This document shows, piece by piece, positions 33,103-39,674 of a DNA stretch of 64,000 nt. This DNA comes from an uncultured Oscillospiraceae bacterium (lineage in GTDB: Bacteria > Bacillota > Clostridia > Oscillospirales > Ruminococcaceae). The notes under the pieces are model-generated. The model was not told the DNA's origin. It saw only the letters and a list, made by a program, of their open reading frames with translations, and made no database searches. The number at the start of each line of letters is the position of its first letter. Position 1 is the stretch's first letter. The translations under genes and the position numbers were made by a program. The stretch spans positions 124,001-188,000 of the forward strand of contig CAKSKU010000001.1 of the NCBI GenBank assembly GCA_934465295.1. Direction: 5' to 3'.

Positions 33103-34397
33103 TGATTATCACCCCCGTTTATATAGCTTGGTATCTTGCGGAACGTAGAAAAAGCGTAAGACAAATAGACAAATGCAGCTACAATCCAACGAATAAGATT
33201 TATAGAGTCATCAAACGCTGAAAAATCAATTGTATGCTGATAATTGAACAGGTCTATTGTAATTGTCGGTGAATTTTCCGTATTGGAATAGCTGTCAATT
33301 GCATACTGCACGAAGTTCTTTATCTCAGAAATAAAAGAAAATTTTCCAAGAAGCTTAGCTTCGATGAGTGCGTAACGCTGATTATATAACTTCGGGTCAA
33401 TAGTAATATCCGAACGCCGAACTTGATTTTGAACAAGGGTATTCAGCATTTCGGCAAGTGAAGAAACCTTATCACCATCTTTAAAAACAAGTGCGTTTTT
33501 CAATTCTTCAAGCGTTTTCAGCAATTCGGAATTATCAGCAATTTCACCGCTATTCTTCAATGCTTCAATAGCTGTCAAAATCTGTGATAGTAATTCATTA
33601 TCATTATCACTATCAAGAGTTCCAAGCTTGGCGAGAATTGCGTTTAACAAACCCTCTAAATTGGAAAGGTCAGGATAGCTTAGTCTTAAATCTTCTAATA
33701 GTTTATCTAAAAAATCTATTAAATCATCGTCAGATAAATCATCATCGTCAAACGATGGAATTTCTTTTTCGGGAAGTTCTGTTGTTTTGTCGGAAGCATC
33801 TCCATTTTCTTTGCGCCAATCGCCCATATAGATTACTGTATATCTATCAGCACCGTTATAGCACTGCGCACTTTTAGAAAAATGTTTTTCGGTAAATTCT
33901 CCATTACCTCGAAAGTCCAATAGACGTAAAATATCATCTGCGAAAATAGATGCCGTACCGACTTCATATATGATGCCATAATCACCATAGTACTTAGCAA
34001 CGGTATTATCAATATTATCCGTTCTGATGCAGACTGCACCGTACCCAGCCAGCACACTATCATCTTTTTCGATATCGTTATATTCGTAGTAATACTTTAA
34101 CCAAGCTTCAGGAACATCAACACCGAGATTTTGTAGATGAAGCAAAACATCTTTTATATGTGAAACGTCACTAACGTTGTTATATCCCCATTTCAGACAA
34201 TTTTTTGCATAAAGGTCTAAAAAGTCAGTCAATGAGATGTTGCCATTTCTATACGCTTGAAAATCTTCATATACATCATTTATGAAATGTGACATATTAG
34301 ACGGGATATTAGTTACATTAGCCGAAACAGGTATTACTAAAACACTAATGCACATTACACAAGCAAGAAAAACAGCTAAAAGCCTTTTAAACTTCAT
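33099..34397 (-). CDS. pIII-like adsorption protein
   Basis: This 432-residue protein has a classic signal peptide (KRLLAVFLACVMCISVLVIPVSA, residues about 4-26), a large extracytoplasmic region and a C-terminal membrane anchor (about 402-420: LIRWIVAAFVYLSYAF) followed by a short basic tail. An Asp/Leu-rich helical stretch (about 225-330) may be a coiled coil. This layout, directly after the major coat terminator and before a pVI-like gene, is that of gene III, the host-receptor-binding tip protein. The N-terminal domain would determine host range. It starts at an ATGA overlap with the upstream 46-residue gene. Confidence 0.78.
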   Translation of the reverse strand: MKFKRLLAVFLACVMCISVLVIPVSANVTNIPSNMSHFINDVYEDFQAYRNGNISLTDFLDLYAKNCLKWGYNNVSDVSHIKDVLLHLQNLGVDVPEAWLKYYYEYNDIEKDDSVLAGYGAVCIRTDNIDNTVAKYYGDYGIIYEVGTASIFADDILRLLDFRGNGEFTEKHFSKSAQCYNGADRYTVIYMGDWRKENGDASDKTTELPEKEIPSFDDDDLSDDDLIDFLDKLLEDLRLSYPDLSNLEGLLNAILAKLGTLDSDNDNELLSQILTAIEALKNSGEIADNSELLKTLEELKNALVFKDGDKVSSLAEMLNTLVQNQVRRSDITIDPKLYNQRYALIEAKLLGKFSFISEIKNFVQYAIDSYSNTENSPTITIDLFNYQHTIDFSAFDDSINLIRWIVAAFVYLSYAFSTFRKIPSYINGGDNQ

Positions 34398-34534
34398 TCA
34401 CCGTCCCCCCTACCTAAAATAATACAAAGTATTGTTGATATAAGAACAACAAGAATGAGAACCGCCCCGAACACATCGGAAGAAACAAAAGACATTAAAT
34501 TATTCGGGTCAATAAATACTGGTGTAATTTTCAT
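34394..34534 (-). CDS. Small single-span phage membrane protein (46 aa)
   Basis: The start ATG 34534 follows GGGGAGTG by about 8 bases. A longer reading would place its start inside the preceding terminator hairpin and is rejected. The 46-residue product is mostly one membrane helix (SSDVFGAVLILVVLISTILC) with an acidic/basic tail (GRGDGE). ATGA overlap couples it to the pIII-like gene. It could be a minor virion protein. No family is recognised. Confidence 0.6.
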   Translation of the reverse strand: MKITPVFIDPNNLMSFVSSDVFGAVLILVVLISTILCIILGRGDGE

Positions 34535-34550
34535 ATTACAAACACTCCCC

Positions 34551-34596
34551 AAAAATAAAAGAGGAGTGACTAAATTTTTCATTCAATCACTCCCCT
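34551..34596 (-). terminator. Terminator after the major coat gene
   Basis: On the minus strand, GGGGAGTGA pairs with GTCACTCCTC and is followed by TTTTATTTTT. Ff phages have a terminator at the same place, after gene VIII, which keeps coat protein expression high and pIII low. Confidence 0.85.
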
Positions 34597-34625
34597 TTCG
34601 TTAGTTAATAGGTATCAACAAATCC

Positions 34626-34937
34626 TTAGTGCATTGAGCCACGGAGGAAGCGTGTACCAAGCTTAATACCGCCGACAATGGCAAGGATAGGAATACCTGC
34701 ATTGATGAACGGCTTAGCAGTATTGAGGACATCACCCGAATTGATTTCAGCAAGTACGATAGTACCGACACCTGCATCATCAGCAGCGAAAGAGTTCATC
34801 GCAAGTGTACCAGCCGTGATAAGTCCTGCACCTGCTGTAACGACAACCTTTTCAACCGCCTTATAAGCCTTTGAATTTTCGAGCTTATCAGCCACAGCGC
34901 AAAGCTTCATCTTTGCATTTTCGATTTTTGCGTTCAT
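34626..34937 (-). CDS. pVIII-like major coat protein precursor
   Basis: The 103-residue precursor starts at ATG 34937, 10 bases after AAGGAG. Its first ~51 residues are a long basic-then-hydrophobic signal (VVVTAGAGLITAGTLAMNSFA). Cleavage after SFA leaves a 52-residue mature protein. It begins acidic (ADDAGVG), has a hydrophobic core (AGIPILAIVGG) and a basic C-terminus (IKLGTRFLRGSMH). This is the plan of Ff pVIII, whose ~50-residue mature form ends IGIKLFKKF. Thousands of copies would coat the ssDNA, the basic end facing the DNA. A terminator follows. Confidence 0.88.
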   Translation of the reverse strand: MNAKIENAKMKLCAVADKLENSKAYKAVEKVVVTAGAGLITAGTLAMNSFAADDAGVGTIVLAEINSGDVLNTAKPFINAGIPILAIVGGIKLGTRFLRGSMH

Positions 34938-34994
34938 AAAAAACACTCTCCTTTAAAAAAGTTGGATTTATGTAAAGGCACTCGCCTCAACATC

Positions 34995-35162
34995 TTACTG
35001 AATAATCTGTTTCAAGAACCAAGCACCAAGACGAATACCAAGAACGGTTGCAAATGTAGGAGCAACTAAACAGATATAATCATAAAACATCTGATAGCTT
35101 ATTCCTAAATCCATATTGATTGCATAATGCAACGAACCTATAATTTCTTCATACATACGCAT
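34995..35162 (-). CDS. Small coat-like virion protein (55 aa)
   Basis: Start ATG 35162 is 6 bases after GAGGTGG; the open frame extends further but without a ribosome site. The 55-residue product has an acidic N-terminus (MYEEIIGS) and a hydrophobic segment ending VLGIRLGAWFLKQIIQ. This resembles the C-terminus of the major coat protein (IVGGIKLGTRFLRG). Position and size correspond to genes VII/IX of Ff phages, minor proteins at the tip where assembly starts. No separate signal peptide is present, as for Ff pVII and pIX. Confidence 0.65.
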   Translation of the reverse strand: MRMYEEIIGSLHYAINMDLGISYQMFYDYICLVAPTFATVLGIRLGAWFLKQIIQ

Positions 35163-35173
35163 AAGCAACCACC

Positions 35174-35524
35174 TCAACAACCGACAAAACGGTAAATCCA
35201 AGAAAGGAACTTCATAGAAGTATAAGCGAGCAGAACAGAACCGATAACGCCAATTCCATAGTTTAAAACTTCAAATTCCGTATCAAGACGGGTATCTATC
35301 AATTCAAGTCGGCTTGAAATCTCGGAGAGAGCAGTTACATCTTCCGAATATGTCAAGCTGTCACGAATTTCTACAAGAAGCTTTTCTTCATCGGTATTTA
35401 TTTCGCCGTCTATCGAATTATCGAGCAAATCAATTACAGTCGACAAATCGGTATCAGAATCGATAAGCTCCTTGACCTCTTGAACAGCATTGTAAACTTC
35501 AAGAATTGTGATTACCTCTTCCAT
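35174..35524 (-). CDS. Phage membrane protein with C-terminal anchor (116 aa)
   Basis: The first ~80 residues are acidic and helical (EEVITILEVYNAVQEVKELI, SRLELIDTRLDTEF). One membrane segment (about 90-108: GIGVIGSVLLAYTSMKFLSW) and a short tail follow. The ATG follows AAAAGGAG by 7 bases, and an 18-bp phage dyad (35542-35559) lies just upstream. It lies between Rep and the small coat-like gene, the gVII/gIX region. It is probably a minor virion or assembly protein. Confidence 0.6.
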   Translation of the reverse strand: MEEVITILEVYNAVQEVKELIDSDTDLSTVIDLLDNSIDGEINTDEEKLLVEIRDSLTYSEDVTALSEISSRLELIDTRLDTEFEVLNYGIGVIGSVLLAYTSMKFLSWIYRFVGC

Positions 35525-35541
35525 TGCTACTCCTTTTGAAA

Positions 35542-35559
35542 TTGAAAGTTAACTTTCAA
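35542..35559. repeat. Phage 18-bp dyad, copy b
   Basis: TTGAAAGTTAACTTTCAA, 18 bp before the 116-residue gene and overlapping the stop codon of rep. It separates the replication and virion genes. Confidence 0.85.
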
Positions 35560-36317
35560 AATTTGAAATCCGCCTCATATTTCATAATACGGGTCGTTCC
35601 TTTTACGGGATATTCGTACTGATACACAGTTCCGAAATCAACATTTTTATAGTCGTAATCGGGTTCACGGCGCAAATTGCGAGAACTCCAGTAAAAACGA
35701 CCGAATATTTTATCATTACCTTTGGTAATATATTTTGTGATATAATAGCTTAATGCAGTGATATTTCCGTCCACAGGAATTGCGGTACAGAAGCCGTAGT
35801 TGTCTGACCAATCGGAAAGATTATATATTATCTTTCCATTATGACATTTTCCGCTTTCCTCTAACTGCAAGTCTCCCGACATAAGAGCGTGAATATGTAT
35901 TCTTCCGCTTTTGTGATATTCGGGAATTGCGATATATGAGAAGTTACGACGTTTAACGCCGTTGTTAAGCCAGTTTTTTACAGCTCGTTTAACATCTTCA
36001 ACGTTATAGCTGTCAACCTTTTTGGGGTTAAATGTGAGCGTTACAAAATAGTCGAAGCTATTACAAAGGACGATATCCTGTATTTTATCCTTTGCACGTT
36101 TCAGATTATCTTCACGCACTTCAAGGTCACCGCCGACCTTTACCTTTTTACGCAAAGGCAACGGATTTTCGTTTGAACTATCATCACTTTTTGTCTGCTC
36201 ATCATCGGCAGACTTCGGTTTTCTCACCGTTGGAGTATCATTGAAAATCCGTTGGTTGCAGTAAATTGTATTGGTCGAGCCGTCGGGATAAATTTTCTGT
36301 TTAACATTCCAGAGCAT
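35556..36317 (-). CDS. Rolling-circle replication initiator (HUH Rep)
   Basis: This 253-residue endonuclease would nick the phage origin and start rolling-circle synthesis. Motif 1 is FVTLTF (about 91-96), motif 2 is GRIHIHALM with the HUH-type His pair (141-143), and motif 3 is the tyrosine motif SYYITKYITKG (about 190-200). Start ATG 36317 is about 9 bases after AAGGGG. It corresponds functionally to Ff pII. It is not a transposase: no IS200-type accessory elements are seen and it sits between SSB and virion genes. Confidence 0.87.
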   Translation of the reverse strand: MLWNVKQKIYPDGSTNTIYCNQRIFNDTPTVRKPKSADDEQTKSDDSSNENPLPLRKKVKVGGDLEVREDNLKRAKDKIQDIVLCNSFDYFVTLTFNPKKVDSYNVEDVKRAVKNWLNNGVKRRNFSYIAIPEYHKSGRIHIHALMSGDLQLEESGKCHNGKIIYNLSDWSDNYGFCTAIPVDGNITALSYYITKYITKGNDKIFGRFYWSSRNLRREPDYDYKNVDFGTVYQYEYPVKGTTRIMKYEADFKF

Positions 36318-36397
36318 TGGGCGCAACCCCTTGACTACATTTTGAGGTTAATATCAAGTACCCTGAAAGCCGTTTCATCGGCTACCGCCGTGCGCCC

Positions 36398-36703
36398 TTA
36401 CTTTTTTTCATACGGTTTGGTTTCGATTTTGTCAAAATCAAACGTGATAGATACAACAGAACCATTCTTGTCATACTGGAAATCAGCCTGCGTGCCAACG
36501 TATGTAGCGAGTTCACTCAATTCCATAGGACGACCGAGTATAAAAGGCAGACGGTCAAACTTTACTGACTGGATAGAAGTTTCTCTACCGTAGGCATTTT
36601 CACTTGTGAAAGGTTCGCTGATGTGGAACTTAATTGAATGGTATGGTTTACCCTCGAATGTTCCTTGACTTTCCTTGAAGCCCTCAAATTTTACTTTGCT
36701 CAT
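36398..36703 (-). CDS. Phage ssDNA-binding protein (pV-like)
   Basis: This 101-residue beta-rich protein reads KVKFEGFKESQGTFEGKPYHSIKFHI..., the look of a small OB-fold ssDNA-binding protein of inoviruses and related elements, with aromatic and basic residues spread along the strands. pV coats newly made phage ssDNA before packaging. Start ATG 36703 is 8 bases after AAAGGAG. It is the first gene of the minus-strand operon, whose promoter overlaps Xre operators. Confidence 0.7.
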   Translation of the reverse strand: MSKVKFEGFKESQGTFEGKPYHSIKFHISEPFTSENAYGRETSIQSVKFDRLPFILGRPMELSELATYVGTQADFQYDKNGSVVSITFDFDKIETKPYEKK

Positions 36704-36739
36704 TTGGTACACTCCTTTTATTTATTTTTTAAGGTACAA

Positions 36740-36869
36740 TGTAGTTTCAAACTACATTTATCATTATAGCAGATGTAGGTATAAACTACAATTGGCAAAA
36801 TGAATAAAAATGTAGTTTGTACCTACTACAAGATGAACAAAAAATGATATAATGTTGGTATAAACTACA
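36740..36869. promoter_or_regulatory. Phage lysis-lysogeny-like control region: divergent promoters and four operators
   Basis: Operators O1 (TGTAGTTTCAAACTACA, 36740-36756), O2 (TGTAGGTATAAACTACA, 36774-36790), O3 (TGTAGTTTGTACCTAC, 36811-36826) and O4 (GGTATAAACTACA, ending at 36869) are related dyads. The minus promoter of ssb/rep is TTGTAG (36791-36786), 17 bp, TATAAT (36768-36763); O2 fills its spacer. The plus promoter of xre has TATAAT at 36848-36853, next to O4. The divergent Xre protein is the obvious ligand. Confidence 0.75.
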
Positions 36870-36882
36870 AGGAGGTTTATAT

Positions 36883-37104
36883 ATGGACTATAAAAAAGCT
36901 TTTCCTAAAAGACTTACAGAAGTAAGAAAAGAAGCTGAATTGACACAAGACCAAATGGCAGTTGCAATTGATATTTCACGACCGTCATATACACAATATG
37001 AAACGGGAGTATGTTTTCCAAAGTTTGAAAACTTAATAAAAATTGCACAAACATTAAATGTCTCAATTGACTATCTGGTAGGTTTAAGCAATAAAAAAAA
37101 TTAA
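36883..37104 (+). CDS. Xre-family phage repressor
   Basis: This 73-residue protein is a single Cro/CI-type helix-turn-helix domain (LTEVRKEAELTQDQMAVAIDISRPSYTQYETGV...IDYLVGL) with no C-terminal domain. AAGGAGG precedes the ATG. It is divergent from the ssb-rep-virion operon and faces four dyads, as RstR does in CTX phage. It probably holds the productive operon off. With no cleavable domain, induction is unlikely to act by RecA-driven self-cleavage. Confidence 0.88.
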   Translation: MDYKKAFPKRLTEVRKEAELTQDQMAVAIDISRPSYTQYETGVCFPKFENLIKIAQTLNVSIDYLVGLSNKKN

Positions 37105-37122
37105 AAAGGGAGAACAATAAAA

Positions 37123-37278
37123 ATGTGTGAAGAAATAAGTAAAGAATTAGAAGAAGAGTCGGTTTTAATGGAAAAAATATTTAGGAAATTAAACAATGAA
37201 TGTAGACAGTTATTATTAGAAAAAGCAATAGAATTGTATAATGACACAGAAAACAGGAGAGGAGTGCCAAAGGATTAA
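37123..37278 (+). CDS. Small helical protein downstream of the repressor (51 aa)
   Basis: The ATG follows GGGAG by 10 bases, 18 bp after xre. The 51-residue product is acidic and helical (EEISKELEEESVLMEKIFRKL...CRQLLLEKAIELY). It resembles the helical C-terminal half of some larger Xre repressors, so it may be a split-off oligomerisation partner. It is the last gene before a strong terminator. The frame was read directly from the sequence. Confidence 0.6.
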   Translation: MCEEISKELEEESVLMEKIFRKLNNECRQLLLEKAIELYNDTENRRGVPKD

Positions 37279-37288
37279 AAGAAAAAAA

Positions 37289-37329
37289 TACCTCGGTTAT
37301 ATGTTGAGTATAGCCGAGGTTATTTTTTT
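37289..37329 (+). terminator. Terminator of the repressor operon
   Basis: TACCTCGGTTATA pairs with TATAGCCGAGGTTA (one wobble) around seven bases, followed by eight T residues. Confidence 0.9.
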
Positions 37330-37351
37330 TATTCTCTTGTTATTTTGGTTG

Positions 37352-37611
37352 GTAAAACGGCGAGAAGCAAAAGTTTACAAACCGTTGCACGGTCGCCCAT
37401 TGACAACGAGCCTCTGCGCAGGGTGTATACGGCAGGCTACCGGCAGGCACACCCTCGGCGGCGCTTCGCTCTATCCGCCGAGGGAGAGCCTGCCGGCTAT
37501 CCAGCCTACACCCTGCGCTCTCATTGTCAATGGGCTTTCCCCGTGAACGCTTTGTAAACTTTTGCGGAGAGCCCCCGACCGATTGACCGCCCCAAAATTG
37601 AACCGTTTTAC
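37352..37611. repeat. 260-nt nested palindrome: candidate phage origin/packaging signal
   Basis: Successive arms pair inward: GTAAAACGG/CCGTTTTAC (37352/37603); GCAAAAGTTTACAAA/TTTGTAAACTTTTGC (37367/37551); CGTT-CACGG/CCGTG-AACG; GCCCATTGACAA/TTGTCAATGGGC (37395/37524); GCGCAGGGTGTA/TACACCCTGCGC (37416/37507); CCGGCAGGC/GCCTGCCGG (37440/37488); CCCTCGGCGG/CCGCCGAGGG (37452/37475), with a 13-base loop. It is much richer in GC than its surroundings and carries no credible gene. It lies in the main intergenic region between the two phage modules. In Ff phages the hairpins of this region are the packaging signal and origins. Confidence 0.8.
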
Positions 37612-37617
37612 ACGAAC

Positions 37618-37863
37618 TCAAAGGGGTTCAACATCTTCGGGGAGAGTTTCGGTTAGAGCAGGAACGGCGGAGACGTCTATTTTCTGTCGTATGCAATACG
37701 AAAGGCAAGAGCAAACGAAGTTGTTCAAGCTCATTCCCTGACTGTCTGCATAGGCTTTGATACGTTCCCTATCGCCTTTTTTAACGTGAATTTTCATATC
37801 ATCATAGGCTTTTTGATTATATCGAGCATTCGCAGCTATGCGAGCAGGGCTATTTTTTGGCAT
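37618..37863 (-). CDS. Ribbon-helix-helix regulator, right copy
   Basis: This 81-residue protein starts MPKNSPARIAANARYNQKAYDDM and has the ribbon-helix-helix pattern (MKIHVKKGDRERIKAYADSQGMSLNNFV), followed by a C-terminal tail. The start ATG 37863 follows GAAAGG; the open frame continues upstream into the promoter. The promoter TTGACA-17-TATAAT (37914-37886) is near consensus. It is paralogous to 30248-30463, and a fragment of a third relative is at 40248-40325. It probably regulates the divergent SprT module. Confidence 0.8.
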   Translation of the reverse strand: MPKNSPARIAANARYNQKAYDDMKIHVKKGDRERIKAYADSQGMSLNNFVCSCLSYCIRQKIDVSAVPALTETLPEDVEPL

Positions 37864-37885
37864 TATATCACGACCTTTCGGAAAT

Positions 37886-38026
37886 ATTATATCATAGTCA
37901 CAGTACATTGTCAAGCATAAAATGTTCCACGTAGAACAATAGGGATATTGTATATTAATGTTAACAATATCTTTACAATAGGGACATTACATATATCTAT
38001 AAAGTACAATAGGGATAGTGTATAAT
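37886..38026. promoter_or_regulatory. Divergent promoter region with parS-like dyad and 18-bp repeats
   Basis: Minus promoter: TTGACA (37914-37909), 17 bp, TATAAT (37891-37886). The dyad TGTTCCACGTAGAACA (37923-37938) has one mismatch from perfect symmetry and resembles the ParB site parS. ACAATAGGGAYATTRYAT-like 18-mers lie at 37936-37953, 37975-37992 and 38006-38023. The plus -10 TATAAT is at 38021-38026, overlapping the last repeat. Confidence 0.55.
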
Positions 38027-38062
38027 GTATACATAAGGTTAAGCAAGGGCAACCCCCAAGAA

Positions 38063-38080
38063 TTGAAAGTGAACTTTCAA
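38063..38080. repeat. Phage 18-bp dyad, copy c
   Basis: TTGAAAGTGAACTTTCAA, about 60 bp before the first gene of the plus-strand module. Confidence 0.85.
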
Positions 38081-38139
38081 AGTGTACGGCAAGCGGTTAG
38101 GCACACCGATAACAGCCAAACAGCAAAGGAGTGATAACA

Positions 38140-38382
38140 ATGAAAGCAACGTGGAGAGCAAAATTTAACGCCTTATCTGCTATGAATGACGGGCATCAAT
38201 TCATAACGATAAAGCGTTACAATAATACATACATTGTATATCTTTCCGACATTCTCGAAACAAAAAACGGAAAGAAAGTTCCCGAATATGAGGAAACATA
38301 CAAGTATCAAGCAAACACAATAGGCGTTCTGTGCGGTTGTAAGTCAATGACATTCACCGACCTTATGAACTACAACAAGTAA
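38140..38382 (+). CDS. Phage accessory protein of unknown function (80 aa)
   Basis: Start ATG 38140 is 7 bases after AAAGGAG. The 80-residue protein is basic and probably beta-rich (GHQFITIKRYNNTYIVYLSDI; the TLMNYNK-like end reads DLMNYNK). It has no membrane segment and no recognised family. It is the first gene of the plus-strand module with SprT and the coat-like gene, under the array next to the RHH regulator. Confidence 0.6.
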   Translation: MKATWRAKFNALSAMNDGHQFITIKRYNNTYIVYLSDILETKNGKKVPEYEETYKYQANTIGVLCGCKSMTFTDLMNYNK

Positions 38383-38428
38383 GCAAATCGCCCTTGCTTA
38401 CCTTATATTATAACAAGGAGTGAACACG

Positions 38429-39079
38429 ATGTCAAGAGAAAACAGAAAAGTTAACACAATGCAGGACTTACAGATAATAATGCAAGGAATGTTCAGCAGG
38501 ATAAACAAAGAGTTCTTCGACAACGAGCTTGAAAGAGTTATCATAACCTTTGAAGCAGGATTTAAAAAGGGTGCTTATGGTTGGATACACACCGTTAAGG
38601 ACTGGAAGCAGGGGCAGACCGAACGCTATAATATAAACATCTCCTCGGACTATCTGAACCGAAGCAGAGAAGCCGTTATAGCAACCCTTATGCACGAAAT
38701 GTGCCACCTGTACGCATTACAGAAAGGAATACAGGACACAAGCCGAAGCGGAATATACCACAACAAGAAGTTCAAGAAAATCGCAGAGGAACACGGCTTA
38801 GACGTTGCCGAAGCTGACAAGATCGGTTGGAGCATTACAACGTTGAAGCCCGAAACGGTTGAATGGCTTGAAAAGAACTGCAACTTCGCAGAAATCACGA
38901 TACACAAGAAACAGCCGTTGGTTGCTGATAAAATCGCAAAGCCGAAACAGTCCACAAGGAAATATATCTGCCCCTCTTGCGGTCTGATAGTGAGGGCAAC
39001 AAAAGAATGTTCAATTGCCTGCGTTGAGTGTTCGGACATTGAACACGGTGTAATTCAGAAAATGGAATTCCAAGCATAA
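38429..39079 (+). CDS. SprT-like zinc metallopeptidase domain protein
   Basis: This 216-residue protein has the SprT core. An N-terminal helix with NKEFFDNELERVIITFE leads to the catalytic HEMCHLYALQKG (near residue 90) and a downstream H(N/K)KKF segment. A C-terminal zinc ribbon follows (CPSCG...C..C, about 177-205). SprT/Spartan proteins cleave DNA-bound proteins in eukaryotes; bacterial members are poorly studied. Start ATG 38429 is 7 bases after AAGGAG. In a filamentous phage it is unexpected cargo. It might remove covalent Rep-DNA adducts or host proteins, which is speculation. Confidence 0.8.
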   Translation: MSRENRKVNTMQDLQIIMQGMFSRINKEFFDNELERVIITFEAGFKKGAYGWIHTVKDWKQGQTERYNINISSDYLNRSREAVIATLMHEMCHLYALQKGIQDTSRSGIYHNKKFKKIAEEHGLDVAEADKIGWSITTLKPETVEWLEKNCNFAEITIHKKQPLVADKIAKPKQSTRKYICPSCGLIVRATKECSIACVECSDIEHGVIQKMEFQA

Positions 39080-39097
39080 TTGAAAGTTAACTTTCAA
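39080..39097. repeat. Phage 18-bp dyad, copy d
   Basis: TTGAAAGTTAACTTTCAA, between the SprT stop codon and the coat-like gene. Confidence 0.85.
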
Positions 39098-39134
39098 AAC
39101 TGGGCTATCGGTTTGACGGGCAGAAAGGAAAAGT

Positions 39135-39644
39135 ATGAAATACATAGAAGATGTAGATACTGGGGAAATATTCCCCGTTGAAGATGAAACCGAGCAGGAA
39201 ATTGAAATTCCTGCTTTCGTGAAAGATGATTTTCCAGAGTTGAAAGTAAATTACAGCGGTGAAGGTGGTGTGAATGATATAATAGCCGATTTATCGCACC
39301 AGTTGATAGATGAAAAAAATAACAAAACAGTATATCACAAGTTCCCTATAATGAAAATATTGTGCGCTGTAATTGTAACTGCAATTGTTGTAGTTGTCGG
39401 TGTATTCGGTGTACGCTTTGCCACAAGTGTTAATTTCGAGCCTATAACGATAGGACACACAGAAAGTTCCGTAAAGGAAGATGGACCCGAAAAGCAAGAA
39501 GAAAATACAGAAAGTGATGAAATCAATGAAGATAGTACAAGTATTTCTGAAATAATATCAATATTGCCTATGATGCTTACAGTTTCACTAACGATAATTG
39601 GAATAAAGCTTGCAGTAAAATTTATGACAAGTTCAATAAGGTAG
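39135..39644 (+). CDS. Membrane protein with a C-terminal pVIII-like segment (169 aa)
   Basis: An acidic N-terminus (about 1-68) precedes a membrane helix (about 72-95: ILCAVIVTAIVVVVGVFGV). An acidic linker (KEDGPEKQEENTESDEI) follows, then a second hydrophobic segment ending TIIGIKLAVKFMTSSIR. That end closely resembles the C-terminus of Ff-type major coat proteins (IGIKLFKKF...) and the coat of this phage. It may be a minor virion protein, an assembly anchor, or a coat-domain decoy. RBS AAAGGA precedes the ATG. It is the last gene of the plus-strand module, followed by dyad copy e and the bidirectional terminator. Confidence 0.6.
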   Translation: MKYIEDVDTGEIFPVEDETEQEIEIPAFVKDDFPELKVNYSGEGGVNDIIADLSHQLIDEKNNKTVYHKFPIMKILCAVIVTAIVVVVGVFGVRFATSVNFEPITIGHTESSVKEDGPEKQEENTESDEINEDSTSISEIISILPMMLTVSLTIIGIKLAVKFMTSSIR

Positions 39645-39656
39645 TGAATAAATATT

Positions 39657-39674
39657 TTGAAAGTAAACTTTCAA
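39657..39674. repeat. Phage 18-bp dyad, copy e
   Basis: TTGAAAGTAAACTTTCAA, just after the coat-like gene and before the right-hand repeat of the element. Confidence 0.85.

Noticed and set aside
34535..34582. Longer N-terminus for the small membrane protein before the pIII-like gene
   Set aside because: It would begin inside the coat-gene terminator hairpin; the start at 34534 has its own ribosome site.
35556..36317. Rep as an IS200/IS605-type Y1 transposase
   Set aside because: No TnpB-like gene or subterminal IS200 hairpins are present. Motif order, length and the position between SSB and virion genes fit a rolling-circle replication initiator.
37340..37621. Three overlapping open frames within the GC-rich palindrome
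   Set aside because: They are stop-free only because of base composition and symmetry, have no ribosome sites, and encode low-complexity Arg/Pro/Ala strings.
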